A stretch of DNA of 64,000 bases from Rallus limicola (GCA_022605955.1 JAKCOZ010000007.1:10545501-10609500); one strand, 5' to 3'. Shown: positions 34,924 to 48,209, counted from the first letter of the stretch. Notes: a model not told the origin generated them from the letters alone. Translations and numbers: made by a program.

Positions 34924-37900
34924 GCTTGTGCCTCAGTCTGAATTTTGAATTTTAATTTCTGAGCTACTGCAGCCCTTCATCCCTCCCCCATGCCTCCCAT
35001 TACATCAGGCTGTCCAGCCCAGAGACACATCTTTCATGGTGTGTCACCAGGGTGCAGCTTCTGTGTCCCTCAGGGAAGTTGTATTTACTGCTGAGATGGT
35101 GCTTTTCTCAAAGGCAGCCCCACAGTCCAGTCCACAAGGTACCAAAATTAGAAGTCCAGTGAGGTACTCCAACCCAGAAAGACACAGCTTAGTCCCTAAA
35201 CAAAACAGTCTGTTTTGAAAGTGATACATTTTTTTTTTCTGCATGAATTACACTTGGCTTTTAATGAAGTGCTTCATTTGGATTTTGCTGATGGAAGATT
35301 TCAGTTTTCAGCTCAAGTTAAAGCACTTCCGTGCTAAAACACCCGCTGTTCAATTCCGTTCTGCTGACCAGCTCTCTTCTGAGATGCTCTTTATTCTTCA
35401 TTTGCATGGGTTGTAACTGGGAAATATCCTTGATGTGACTGGGAAATATCCTTGATGTGACTGATGGGTTCCCTTCTTCTGAGATGCACTGTCTCTTGTT
35501 ACAAGTAGGGAACTGTGAAACCAGTGCTGTTTCTCAAAGTGGAAGAAACATGTCAAGGTCAGATAATGAATTTTCTTGCAGACTGATACACACATTTATG
35601 TTGAAGGTCCTGACCAACTTGAAGCCCAGAGAAGCAAAAATTCCTGCCTCTGTGTGTGTATTTAAGGCACTAACCCACAGATGAGTCATGAATGCAGCAT
35701 TACTAATGACCCTACCCACACCACAGCTGCTGAACCTTTTTGCAAGGCAGAATGAGCTACAGACCTCCCCCAGATGCCAAGAACATCTCATCAGTACTCT
35801 CTGGAACTGATGGTTCTGTGACAGGCTTTCAGACCTGGCCCCTGCCTTCTAGTTGAGGAGCTTGTGCAGAGAGTCCCAGGAAAATAAAATCTGTTCCCTG
35901 CCCCACGTGTGATGTGACCAGACCCACACACATCCTTTCCTTGGCCTCACCCCCTGTGCCATGAAATCTCCCATCCCCTGTCACCATTGTAGCACTGCAT
36001 TTACCTTTAAGTGGTGAAGCTGCAGCAGAGAATTGTGCTGAATGAGTGACTGCATGCAAATAAATGTAAGCCACAGAAAATGTAGTCATTTTTGCAATTC
36101 TTAATATTCTGGCTATGTGCCTATTAGCATTTTCTTTGATGGACTAGTTTTCCTTTGACGTAGGACATAATATATTTTTAATGACCTTTGTAAAGGCAAT
36201 TCATGGGGAAAAAAAAAGGTAGAAATAGTGCAGTGTTGTTTTAGAATAGGCTAAAAATCCTTTTGTGGCTCTTCTTGTTAAGCAAGCAATGCTTCTTCCA
36301 GGGCAACAGAAAATGTGAGTTGAAAGTGGGATGAGAGCAATTAAGATCCGAGAAAGGGTGTGTAGAAAGCTGGAATTAAAGAAAGCTGAAAAGTGAAATT
36401 TCAGCTGGAGAAGAAAAGGCTGATAAATATATTGAAAGCTTTTGATGGCTGCAAAATATGTAGAAGGGCAGCTCATTTCATTTTGGCTTTTGCTTTAACT
36501 GTCAGTTTACTACAACTGGGGTTTTGTTTTCATTCTAAAGAACATTTTGAGGAACAGCATTTCTTCTGCTCCTGACTCTGATCTGCAAAATAAATTCCAA
36601 AGATTTGCCATATGTATGTGACTTCTCTCAGTGTTTTCATTAAATCTAGATTTAGGGGATTTTTCTTTTTGAATTAAGTTCTATCGTTCTTTTTTTCTCC
36701 TTTGAGTTTCGCTACTGTTCTGTCTTCTTCTGGGCCAGTGCAAGCCCATGCATTAGAAATAAAATAATTTTTATAAGAATCCTGCAACTTTCCACTTGGA
36801 AACCTATTAATTAGTGCTGCTGTCTTTTTATGCCCTGTGCTGTCTCTCAGTAGAGACAGGGGAAGAGTCCACTGTCTGATTGATCCTGCTCTTACACTGC
36901 TACAAGCCACCTCCATCTCAGAAAGGGAGGTACGTGAACCCTTCCAAGATTTGCCACTTTGTGGTTCTTCTTGTGTACGCTGGACCTGACAGATGCTTCT
37001 CAGAGTTGCTCAGTCTGCTGCTGCTGCACATTTGGAAACATGTTTGGTTGTTGACGAAACTAAATCAGCAGGCCTTTCTTACCTCCAGTCACTCACGCCT
37101 TTTTATGGTTCCCAGGAAGCTGGTGGCTGTTGGTGTTTTTAAGCTGCGTGAAAAATGGTGATCCTGGTTCCGGCACAAGAAGATGGGTTGCTTCAGTGCC
37201 CAGCTCTGTTCTCTATTCCATTCTCAGTGTCAGCTGTAAGAAAACACACTGCTCTGTGCACTCTGAAGAAGGACATCTGCTGGCTTTTGGTCCTAGCCTG
37301 TCACCTCAGAGAAATGCTGAGGAAGAGAGAGCAGCCACACACCTCACTTGGTATTTCTGGCACCAGAGGGGCACGAGTTGCTGGTGAAGACTGTTCTCTT
37401 GAGTGGCTATATCCAAAAGACTGTGGTCTTAAAATCAAGGAAAGAGCCTCCATGGCAGTGCTGCTAGCAGTTTCCAGCCTGCTGAGATGTGGTTTTGGAG
37501 TGACTGTGAAGCTTTGTGGGGCCTTGGAAGACCAGTTGGGGCAAACTGGGATTTTGTTGCACTGGTGCTCTGTAAGCAAACAGTTTCTGTGAAAGTTTTA
37601 GCGGTGAATTAGGGGTCTGAATTCAGAAACTTAGGGTGTTACTCTCTTGCTGTCTTCTCCACAAGGGAGTTTGAATTCGCATGCTCTGTTGCAACCCTAC
37701 CAACCCACTGAATACTGGACTTTTTTGTAATAGACAGCTTATAGATGGTACAAGGTTTTTAAGTAAAACAATGTTATCCTTTATGGTATTACAGAAAACC
37801 TTGGAAATGAAGTATATTAAAACCCCAGAAATTGGAAAAGGCAATTTTTGATCCCCTACTATGATTTCAGGGTGATTTGTGTTGATATCTTCTATTTTCT

Positions 37901-38723
37901 TTTGAAAATACAGTTAGTGTCAAACACATTTTTTTATCTGGAATTAGCTCAGGCAGGAAAGAGGTAGCTCATCTGGAGCCTTTCAGTACTGCTGTACTAC
38001 AGACCTATTTGAAGGCTAGGGCTTAATAAAGTAATTTTTTACCAGTTAGGAACAGCAGTTTGGATTAAGAGTTGCATATGTAGCAGTGTCCCTTAATCTG
38101 AATTGATTGATTCTAGGAAGTGGAAGTGAAGTGCATAAATTTATTTTGTGAGCTAAGAGAATGGATTTTCAGTTGGGGTGCAGGAGATAGGAGCCAATTT
38201 ACATCAGCGTATGCTTATTGGTATTTTTCATACTTTTGTTAAGAAAATTATGGCACAATTTGATTCCTTCCTCCCCTTCTAGCTTGTGTATCTGAAAACG
38301 GTAATCACATTGGTTTTCAAGGATCATTGGATGTTCACTGAGCATCTAAACCCCAAAAAAGTAATACTCATATTTTAGAAGGCAAGTGAAAATCACTGCT
38401 AATTCTTCCTTGTGAGCTGTGTTGTGAATAGGATGGTTTGTGTTACAGAGAATTATTTTATAAGTGTGTTTGGAAAATTGATTTAAGAAAGAAAACTGAA
38501 AACAGGCTTCATCAACTGATGTGCTAGGTTTCATTCTGCCTTTAAATTTAGCTCCCACAGCCGGACAAAGAGTATTCCTAATTAATGGCATTTTCATTTC
38601 TTCAGTGTTTGACAAAATAGGATGAATCTACTGTGACTCCAGACTTTGCTGAAGATGGATCAGGAGTCAGGGTCCAGGGAGAGCTGTCATGCTTTGTCAG
38701 AGTGGTGTGGAAAAATTTGCACT
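34924..38723. other. non-coding stretch with a 22-bp tandem pair
   Basis: No supported gene. A perfect 22-bp tandem duplication lies at 35416-35459. Frames such as 37155-37592 (+, 145 codons) are unrecognised and are probably chance. Confidence 0.55.
35416..35459. repeat. 22-bp perfect tandem duplication
   Basis: The unit beginning ACTGGGAAATATCCTTGATG occurs twice without mismatch. Confidence 0.95.
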
Positions 38724-39275
38724 GAATCATAGAATCATAGAATCGTAGGGGTTGGAAGGGACCTCCAGAGATCATCGGGTCCAACCCCCCTGCCAAAGCA
38801 GCTCCCTGGCTCATATTGCACAGATAGGCGTCCAGACGGGTCTTGAATATCTCCAGAGAAGGAGACTCCACCACCCCCCTGGGCAGCCTGTCCCAGGGCT
38901 CTGTCACCCTCACTGTGTAAAAGTTCTTCCACATGTTGGTGCAGAACTTCCTGTGCTCCAACTTGCAGCCATTGCCTCTTGTCCTGTCCCCACAGACCAC
39001 TGAAAAGGGGCTGGCCAATTCCCCCTGCATCCCATGCTTAAGATATTTATAAACATTAATTAGGTCCCCCCTTAGTCTTTTCTTCTCAAGACTGAACAGT
39101 CCCAGCTCACTCAGCCTTTCCTCATAGGGGAGATGCTCCAGGCCCTTACTCATCTTCATAGCCCTCCTCTGGACTCTCTCCAGGAGATCCCTGTCCTTTT
39201 TATACCAAGGAGCCCAGAACTGGACACAATACTCCAGGTGGGGCCTGACCAGGGCAGAGTAGAGGGGGAGAATCC
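38724..39275 (-). mobile_element. CR1 LINE 3' fragment with C-terminal ORF2 frame
   Basis: The minus strand shows the CR1 3' end as three units of GAATCATA type followed by GTAGGGGTTGGAAGGGACC. Upstream, an intact frame encodes the C-terminal part of CR1 ORF2, with [19 protein letters not shown], then [36 protein letters not shown] and [18 protein letters not shown]. The copy is 5'-truncated at about 39275, so the endonuclease and catalytic RT parts are missing. The frame is uninterrupted over the whole CR1 portion, so this is one of the younger CR1 copies in the window. Confidence 0.95.
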
Positions 39276-40532
39276 CCAGTCTATTATTATATACAAACAT
39301 AAGTTAAAAATACAACAGATATATTGACAGGGTATCCTAGCAGAGTCTTTAAATTTTTACAATATTTTTTGTTTAGTTCCTTTTAGAAATACTTTTACAA
39401 ACTTAGACTTATTGTCCTTTCGACTCTAATTAATTATAATTAGAGTAGTAGGAATATATACTTGAAGAATAGATGTGAGTAGGACAAACAATCAGTGGCA
39501 GAAATAACTGTGCAAAGAGCCATGCTATGCAACCCAGTGGAGTTTCTTGCTGTGTGTGAGGTTCAGTGTATGTGTGTATCCTCCCTGGCTCAGAGCCTGG
39601 GATAAACACCTTGATCTTCTTTTTGGACAGACAAAGTGGCGCTGAGAAATATTTTTTCTGAGACCTTTTAGGTGAAAATCTAATACCAAATTGTTCCTGC
39701 TGTGCTTCATTAAAGGTGCTTGCAACTGGATTGCTATTGATTGCCCTTTAAATCTGATTCTGCATTTTAAAGAGTCGGAACAGAAAAATGACAGTGATAT
39801 ATATGTACCTTAGTAGCTCTCTGTCAGATGTGAAGGAAACTGCAGTTTATCAATGACCTGTTAAAGACTGAGAAACCAGTGACTAGTCACAACCCCAAGA
39901 CCCTGATCCTACAATCACTTAGGAGGCGTGTGTCCTTGTTAATTTCAGTAACTACACAGAACAGCATGGGATTGCTCCTGTTGATAAAAAGAAGTGAGTT
40001 TGAGTGATCCTGGAATCAGTACCTTGAAAGCTGTTCACATAGGCGAAAGCTACGATCAGATAATCAAAATCACCAATGCAAGTATGAGAGAGGTACCAGA
40101 GCTCATGACACTGAAAGCTGCCTTTCTGGTTAATCACTAGGAATTGTTTTGCTGCTTTTGTTACCAGCTTATGTGGCTGGCTGAAGTCAGTGGGTTGTGC
40201 CACTTAGGTCAGGCTGAGATTTCACCCCTTCATTTTCACCTGTTTTGTGCAGGCCTGATGTTTTTTTAAACTGTTTGACATTTGCTTCTCCTCTTTAGCA
40301 TGATACTGACATCAGACACACTATCAGGAAATGCTGAGATGTCTTCAGGTCCTGCTATGGCAAAGGAATTAAAGGAATGTTTAGATTTCATAGAGGTACT
40401 CGGCATCTTGCATGGGTAAAGTTGTACTCACATGCTTGTGTGTGCCCCAGAAGTCTGCAGCTCAATTGAACGTGGGCCTTTAAGCACTTACTAGCTGGTG
40501 TGAGAGCCTCTAAACAATCCTCCAAGTACAAG
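39276..40532. other. non-coding stretch between CR1 copies
   Basis: AT-rich, with no recognised gene. A 9-bp inverted repeat with ATTA-type homeodomain words lies at 39424-39445. Confidence 0.55.
39424..39445. repeat. short inverted repeat of TAATTA words
   Basis: CTCTAATTA at 39424-39432 pairs with TAATTAGAG at 39437-39445 across a 4-base loop. It contains several overlapping homeodomain core words. Confidence 0.7.
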
Positions 40533-40656
40533 ACAGCAAAAGCAAGACTAGGGAAAATGTGGGCCCACTGCTGAATGAGGTGGGTATCCTGGTGATGGAG
40601 GCTGCAGAGAAGGCAGAGTTACTGAATGCCAGCTTTGCATTGGTCTTTACTGCTAA
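40533..40656 (+). mobile_element. internal CR1 ORF2 fragment joined to an LTR
   Basis: The + strand reads VGPLLNEVGILVMEAAEKAE and then LLNASFALVFTAK. This matches the linker between the endonuclease and reverse transcriptase parts of CR1 ORF2. The fragment has no CR1 3' end; it stops at CTGCTAAGG and the LTR sequence begins at once. Confidence 0.75.
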
Positions 40657-41187
40657 GGTCACAAGTTCCCCCAGCAAACCTCCTCTGGTGTGGGCCTTTC
40701 TCCACAGGCTGCAGGTCCTGCCAGGAACTTGTTCCAGTGTGGGCTTCCCACGGGGTCACAGTGTCCTTCATGTGTCTCCATCTGTGCTACTGTGGGGTCC
40801 TCCATGGGCTGCAGGGAGACAACATGCTTCACCATGGTCCTCTCCACAGGCTGCAGGGGAATCTTTCTCTCCAGCACCTGGAGCAACTCATCTGCCCCTT
40901 CTTCACTGACCTTGGTGTCCACAGAGTTTCTTACATCTTTGCACTCCCTTCTCTGGTGGCAAAAAAGCGTCCACATGCATTGGGTTTTTTTTCCTTCTTA
41001 AATATGTTACCACAGAGGCACTATGACTGTTGCTGTCTGGCTTGGCCTTGGTCAGCGGTGGGTCCGTCCTTGAGCCTGCTGGTGTTTGCTCTGTCGGGCC
41101 TGCAGAAAGCTTCTAGCAGCCTCTTGCAGAAGCCACCCCTGCAGCCCCAGCACCACTACCAAAACCTTGCCATGCAAACCTGCAACA
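40657..41187 (+). mobile_element. ERV LTR, family 2 copy C (5'-truncated)
   Basis: It begins inside the LTR at the block GTCACAAGTTCCCCCAGC and continues through the CTGCAGG-type tandem units, GGTCAGCGGTGGGTCCGTCC and GCAGAAGCCACCCCTG. It ends at about 41187 with GCAAACCTGCAACA. About half of the LTR, including its start, is missing. The frames across it (40626-41243 +, 205 codons) are products of this repeat and not genes. Confidence 0.85.
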
Positions 41188-43239
41188 GCTATGCACACAT
41201 GTTAAAAATGGTCCCTCAGCTGATTATCTCCCAGGGCAGGTAGCTGCATCAAACGTAAATTCTCTATGCCATGACTTTTTGCTTTAACTAGATGAAAGAA
41301 CCAGATCTGCTTTGGCCAGTGCTCTAAGTGAAAAGTCACTGTGTTCTGGGGCTAAAAGGGTTTGAATTGTGAATCTGTGTCCACTGACCAAAATGGTTTG
41401 AAGGTTCTCTAATGGATTTTATTTTTAAATTTTAAGAAACATAAGGTTGCTGAGACATGTACAGCCCCATAACAGTGCTGTCCTAACTCTGATGATGTGT
41501 CTGTTCTCTGTTAATCTCAAATCAATAGCCATTCTATTTTCTTTTTGCTTTCCTGGTGGCAGTATGGATTGGTTTTTAAAAAAAATACACAAAACCCAAC
41601 TATATATAAAAAAAAAAAGAGCTAGATGGAATCCAAATCAAGATAATTTATTTTTTCAGACCTACCTGGCCAAACTGCTATCTCCATGTGCATTGAGGTG
41701 GATTTCCACCAAAGTCTTGAGAAAGAAAATATAGGTAAATAATGTAGTGGTGATTTTTGTGTTATTTCAGCTTTCTTGGGCTACCATGAGAGCACAAAAG
41801 ACTTAGTTACTATATGCTGGTACATGTTTTCCTATGAAGAAGAAAACCAACATTTTGTGGCTTATCCTGTATTGCATCCACAGCAATATCTGTGCATCAC
41901 TTTCAAGCTCAATTCAGTACCACGGTTGAATGTATCATTTTCTGATCATGAAATGGCTTGAAGAGCCATTTGTACCTATTTATACCCATACACAGCCAGT
42001 CAAGGTGGTGGAAGAATAGTATCCCATAGAGAGCCTAGATTCATTGGGAAGAAACTTGAAAGACAAAATAACCTGCCTGCACAGGAAACAGATGTTTCAG
42101 AAGTGCAACAAGCAGCACTTGTTGCTCCTCTTCTTCTGAGTGTTAAGCTACTTTCTATGAAGACATCAGATATGAAGGACCATCCTCCACCGGCTCCAAT
42201 AACAATATCTTTGGAGAAGCTTGGGAGGGTTTTCTTTCCATGAGCATACTTTTCAAAAAGCAGTGAAATGCAAGACTTAAACATACTGTCCTACTCTCCC
42301 TAATTGCTAGAGAGTTTGAGGAAAAGTCCTACCTTTATTCTTCGGTATGTTCTTTGCAAATTTATAGTTGGAGGTGATTATTTTATTTAAAAAGCAAAAT
42401 ATGCACCACGTAAGTTTCACTGTCTGTGGTCCTTCAGAAAAAGTGCCTTTGTTTTGACCAAGCTTGCTTTTTTAGAAAATTAAGTCACATCATGTTGAGG
42501 TTTATCCAAGATACAACCTTGTATATAGTTTAAGCTGTGAATCTCCCCTCTTTTGATTTGCAAACTACTGCTGTACTGGCCAGTGTTCAACTCCTGGTCT
42601 GTACTCTTGAGAGCATGTCACTGCTCTAATGGCTGATTGTCACTGCAGCAGAGTGCTTGGGTCAGGCAGCTTGGCCTGAGCAGATTAGTTCAGGTAACAC
42701 TTCCCTATCAGCAGCACTAGAGAAAATACTGGAAAACAGAAGAACCAAATAAAAAGCCTGTGCTTCTTTCTTTTCCACAACTCCTGTGTGAAAATATTGG
42801 ATGCATACTGAAAAGATCAAATGTTTGTCTTAAATATGCTTTTAAGTACAGAATGAATTAAACTCAAGTAAAACATGGCGTACCCTGTGACCAAAAATTT
42901 TTACCTCTGGTTACACATTTAGTTCAGAAGTTAGCTCCAATGTATTAGCTAAGGAAGTTCTCTCCCAGCAAAATGAGTGTGCATGCAGTAATCACATCAA
43001 CATTGCTTGTATTCTTTGGGGGAGAAGGGATTGTAAGTAAAGTGTTGTTATGTGAAGCCTCTGTAGAGTTTTGGCAGACATTCTCTAACACCATGTTTAT
43101 TTATGGTTTGTTGCTTATGAAGCACTGGTTCCTCCAGCCATTACCAACTAGTACCCTGTGAGAGCCTGTGCTACCACCCATGCATAGAAACTCCAATATC
43201 AAGCCACGAGTGTGCTTGTATGATTCATAACTGTTAGAA
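41188..43239. other. non-coding stretch, nothing recognised
   Basis: AT-rich unique sequence with short A and T runs. Small frames only, without domain or splice support. Confidence 0.55.
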
Positions 43240-43510
43240 AGAAAGGCTTATTAGTCATCTAATTCATTGCCCTTTCTATATAGAATTATTCTATATTGTC
43301 CTATACATTCACTACTTTTTTGTCAGTCTAATTTTAAATTATCAAAGAAATGGAGCTCCTACAGCTTCCCCCAGGAAAATGTTCCAGAGCATAATAGATC
43401 TACTGTCAAGAAATATACTAATTTCTCAATATTCATTTTTCCTTTATTAACTTCATTTCGTTACACCAACTACTGTCTTCTGTACATTTCCCCATGATCT
43501 CACTTTGAAA
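43240..43510 (-). mobile_element. ancient CR1/L3-like 3' fragment
   Basis: The order of blocks TTAGTCATCTAATTCATTGC, then CTAATTTTAAATTATC and GGAGCTCCTACAGCTTCCCC, then CTTTATTAACTTCATTTCGT, matches the minus-strand 3' region of old amniote CR1-class elements. It is strongly diverged and no clean end is seen. Confidence 0.55.
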
Positions 43511-44173
43511 CTTCAGGCTTTGCACCCTGCAAATGTGCCTTGTTTATTTTCAGCTACTATATGTGCGTATGAAGGGGTAAAAATTATCCTCTACAGGCTT
43601 ATAAATTTGGCCTGTGTTTAACAGGAGTAAGGCAATAAAACTGCTAAAATTAATTGGTTCATTTTACAGCAACACATCTTTGCAAGAGCTCCAGAAGTAA
43701 TTACAAACAACAGCTAAAAACTTCGTGTGAGCTGAAAGTTGATTTCCTGGGCCACTTTTTACGAGGATGGTTGCACTATCTGAATGTAAGCAGTTAAATG
43801 AAGGTGAAACCTTGCGTAGACATTTTGATTTGAATGACCTGGTTTAGCTAGAGGATTGGTGGGATACTTCAGACAACTGAAGAATTTACAGTTTCCCAAT
43901 GGAGGTATGCTCTGGTGTGAGCTTCCCTAGGCCGTGCCAGTACAAACTTTACTTTAACCAAAGTCTGCTTTGGCTTGTGCTACCTGTTATTTCTGCCCTG
44001 AAATGGATGAAAAGTACTTACAACTCATCATAAGTGCATGATACCAGATGGGGGTTTAATGCACACCTCTCTGTTTTGTGTTAAAACTATCTTTGTTACT
44101 TCAGGTAAGGGACAGTAGCTTAGCACAAGATATGTCAAAATTCATCAGACACTCGCTCACCTGACGACACTTC
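43511..44173. other. non-coding stretch, nothing recognised
   Basis: Unique AT-rich sequence without gene or repeat signal. Confidence 0.55.
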
Positions 44174-44455
44174 TGTCATGGTTCAGTGCTACCCAGTAGC
44201 TGAGCACCACGCAGCCGCTCACTCACCTCCCCCCTTTCCCCAAGGGGATGGGGAGGAGAATGGAAAAGCTAAAAAACTGGGTTGAGAAAGGAAGTTTAAT
44301 CGGATAACAAAGGAAGAGAATAATAATAATAGCAACATTAATAACAACAATAGTACAAGTGATGCACAGATGTAACGCTCACCACGTGTGGAAGGTAAAA
44401 AAACAACCGATGCCCAGTCTGCTTCTGAGCAGCGATTCTGCCTCCCAGCTAGCTT
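44174..44455 (+). mobile_element. ERV LTR remnant, family 3 (5' part only)
   Basis: It starts TGTCATGGTTCAGTGCTACC and continues with CACCACGCAGCCGCTCACTC and an AGTTTAATCGGATAACAAAG block, then an AAT-rich part and CCGATGCCCAGTCTGCTTC. These blocks, in this order, are typical of a common avian ERV LTR. It shares the CACGCAGC word with family 1 but is otherwise distinct. The 3' half appears to be missing after about 44455. Confidence 0.7.
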
Positions 44456-47400
44456 CCACAGAAGCTATTTGTAATGGGTATCAGTTGAATTAGCAACTTT
44501 TAGGTGGATTTCATGCTTCTAGCATCCATCTGTTTTCTCTCTCACCTGGTCTTGGACAAATTGTACTGACCTTGTCCTGACTGCCAGCCTTCTTTCTGCT
44601 GTATTTCCTATTTAATTCCAGTCCACAACACTCCCTCACCTGCTTTGGACAAAGATTCAGCCATGATGTCTTGCCCTGGATGCCAGCTGATACAGCAGGT
44701 TAGGACAGAGACTATGTTCTTTTAGAGTTCATCAGTTTTATTAAGGAGCTATCATTGTTTTCCCAGGAAGTGACTATGTTTTATTATGATAGTATTTCCC
44801 ATGGAAACTCTTATAGTAGAACTCAAGGATTTTGAAAAGGAAATGTTTTCTAACTGAGACTAGATATGGGCAAGAGCATAAATAGAACTTGATTGTACAG
44901 GATATGTTCTGTAGTCACGGCATCTGCTTTATGGAGGACAAAATAAATACCTGCAATGCAGAGAACTAAGACGACAATCATGAATTTGCCCTTCGCTCAA
45001 CAGTATCTCTCACTTCCTGAAATATCTGAATCTTAAATGGCCAGTTTATGAGTCCTTTCAAGTAAATGAGAAGACTGCAGATGACATCTCCTGGTGTTTT
45101 GGTGTATTCAGTGCTCCTGTCTAAATATCCAGAGAGAGGCCGTATGAGGGCAACAAGACAAAAGATCATACAGTTGAGAAAAACTGGGCATCCTAACTTC
45201 TTCAGTCTTTGCCAGGTTACTCATAAAAGCTGGGTAATGTAAGGGAGACACTGTCTTCTGAGATAACGAATCTTAATGTACCTTCTTAGCTCCTTTTCAA
45301 AAGCCAGTGTGCCATTTTATTTTGTAAAAATGGAATACAATTAACATCAAAGCTGACTCAGTCTTTTGGGTTTTGTCCCAATATTTCCTCTAACTGGCAT
45401 TGCTAAGGTTACTCTGCTCAGGCTGTCTTTACCTATAATATGATCTTAATGTCACTGATCAGACTGCTTTTGTTAACTCAAACTGGGGTTTTTTTAAAGG
45501 TAATCATTATTTTAATGTTTTAATTGGATCCTCAGACTTCTGTCTGTTAAAAGCTGACTGTGCAAAATGCATGAATCAGCTTTAGGGTTATTTTGTGTAG
45601 TATAACTGACCATGCATAAAATTCATGTAGTAAATTAAACCCTGACAAATTAGTCTTTTGTCCCCTTTATTCTCACTGAAGTCTGGGTGAGCAGAACGTA
45701 CAGAAATTCCATATATTTAACAGTCTTACCAGGTTCTGGGCTGAATAGCTAAAACTACTCTTTGGGAGTACTTTGTTACACCTTAATGTTGCCTCATTCA
45801 GATCTGTAGACGTCCTGCTAAGAGATAGGTCCCTGTTAATTGCCTTTGAAAATAGCAGGTATGAAATAACTACTCTGCATGGACAGCAAAGGTTAGTACA
45901 GAGAAAGTAAGATTTCTAAAGCGCTGTAATAGATAAATTTGTTGAGATGAACCTCTCTTTTAGAGTTGTATCAACTGAGACAAGCAGCAGGAGTTGGCTT
46001 TGCAAATCAGAAGGAAAGCCTTACATTAAAAAGTAACCTAGTAGTAGGCTGGAGTACTGCACTACTCAGTATTTACTTTCAATGTAAGGCCTACCATATG
46101 CTACCACACTTGTATATCGTGTATTTAGCTCTGCAGGTTTAATTATCTATATAAAGCCTATACATGAATTTGGCTTTGCATGTGCACTCTGAAGAAGGTG
46201 ACTTTGCAGATTTATATTATGAACTATACATTTCTGTTGGCAGATGAATGATTTAATAGCTCAGACAAACCAGCAAAAGGCCAACAAGGCAGCAGCAGTA
46301 TGTCTGGAAGAGTGTACAGAGCTGAGGTTTCTAACCAGGGCATGATGTAGCTATTGTGTTCTGATGTCATGACTGGATCCTCAGGAGATCCCGTTGTGAC
46401 GTCAGGTGATAAAAAATTTGTGACCTCACAGTAGTAAGAAATTAAGATACAGGACAGTGACACCACTGGAGGTGTAAGGGAAAGGTTCGAGTTGAGAACA
46501 GCAGTTATGAAGGAATGTTTATCTACAACCCAAAAAGCAGGATGGTTCAAGGAAAAATTGCTCATAAGATAATTTGTTCTCTTAGTTTGCCCCACAAAAA
46601 TTCTCCTTAAGATACTGTATAACATCATAGTGGAGCATTTAAAGCAGTCTCCAACCTGACTGTCTACAGAAGAGCAGGCCTTTTTTAGCAAAGAGAGAAA
46701 TCCATTCTGTCGCATACTAGTGAAGTGTCACATTTTTATATAGAAAAACAATTTTGTTACCTCCTCATCTGCCTTTTCTAAACTTCTGTGAGTTTGAAAA
46801 CTGTTCTGAACTGTTCCTAGCAAGTTAGAGTGCAATTTCCTGATAGTTGTGTGGCAATGTATAGACTACAGATAGAGAGTTTTGGCAAGCTATTTTAGTT
46901 TGACCATGTGGTTACTTTATGTGCAAATAGTCTGTACAATTAAGGGTATGTGATTCCTTTTGCTGGTACTTCTGTCATGTCATAAATGCAGTGACCCTTA
47001 ACAAAAGACGTTAATGGATTTCATGTCCTGATACTGTTTGTCCAACAGAGATGCAGAACAGAGAGCTAAAGGGCTGGGTTGGCAGTGTTCTTTGGCTTGT
47101 TCAAAATACTTTTAAATAAATTGCAGCTAAGAAGGTTTTAGGATACAGGTAAATCTCTAATTGCCATCTTCATTAGCTTTCAACTGAAAAATACTTGTGT
47201 CCTAGTGAAAAGGACCTGGTGTAATCATATAAAAATATTTTCAGGCTAATTCAAAGGTAAGTAAATATTTTTTACTGGTGCAGAATCATAGTAAGTAAGC
47301 CACAGCAGAGTTCTATTAAGAAATGACCTTATACTTAATGATTATATTATAAACTTAAACTACGATAATCTACTTTCAAAATACAGGTCAGTGACTCTCA

Positions 47401-48209
47401 TCACGCTGTAGTAAAGGCTGTCATACAGGAAGATGTGGAGTAGACTAAGAGGGGAATGCTCCTGGGACATGGCAATTAACACATCTTGAGCACACAGCCC
47501 TCACAAGTGTGCTTACTCTGCATGTGGCAGAAGCTTTAGGAAAACTTGTATTGTTTCATTATTGTTTTTTCCAGTAACAAAATTCAGGGTTATCCAAGTT
47601 TAATTTATGTCTGTGTTAAATGGAAAAGCTCCGTGCATTTGTGCATAAAACTATCCTAAGTCTGTTAACTGCTTTTCCTACCCTTAGCGTGAAGTTTTCA
47701 GAGAGGGTCACCACTCCTGTGTGACCGAGGTGTGTGTGGAACAACTGAGCAGATCACTGACCAGGGAAGAGATTTAATGCTTGGAGCTGGCTGTCCCACC
47801 ACTGCTTTTCAGGGTTGGAGTCAGCCACTGCTGTGACTGCTGTGTGCTCAGGACATGTGAATTGCTGCATCCCATGAGCTTTTCCCCTAGCCTGCTCCTA
47901 AACCTTTCTGCATGACAGTGTTTTAGCATCTGGCAAGCATCTCCTCCAAGTGTCGTATGGAAGACTGCAGAGGTCCCGCTGGGTAGCTCCTCTGCCCTTG
48001 ATACTCCTTTGCACATTTGTTGTCCTCCATGAAGCAAAAGGCCTTTGTGCCACAGTTGTGAACTAGGGATGAACCTCACCTCACCTATAAATCCAATAAC
48101 GTTGATGAAAGCGGCACATGTATGTTTCATGTATGATTTACTGTCAGTGTTACCTGAGTGATCTATAGAGAAAACCCAGAAATACCAGGGGCCAAATATA
48201 TTCTTAAGT
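44456..48209. other. non-coding stretch with one coding-like frame
   Basis: Mostly unique AT-rich sequence. The frame at 44978-45169 (-) is described separately. The 163-codon minus frame at 46224-46715 is the longest here but has no recognisable domain and about one such frame is expected by chance. Confidence 0.5.
44951..45120 (-). other. coding-like segment flanked by splice-like signals (unproven exon or pseudogene piece)
   Basis: On the minus strand a pyrimidine-rich tract ends in TTTAG at 45121-45125, giving a plausible acceptor. It is followed by a frame reading DRSTEYTKTPGDVICSLLIY, then LKGLINWPFKIQIFQEVRDT and VERRANS, with a TGA at 44978-44980. A donor-like CAG|GTATTT lies at 44951|44950. 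The composition looks more like a real soluble protein segment than its neighbours. I do not recognise the family, and the segment has an ATG-opened frame of only 63 codons, so it could be chance. Confidence 0.2.

Noticed and set aside
40626..41243. 205-codon + frame
   Set aside because: It is formed by a CR1 fragment joined to an LTR; both parts are repeats.
46480..46495. GGTTCGAG word resembling a tRNA B box
   Set aside because: No cloverleaf or matching A box can be drawn around it.
46224..46715. 163-codon minus frame
   Set aside because: About one or two frames of this length are expected by chance in 64 kb at this base composition; no family signal is seen.
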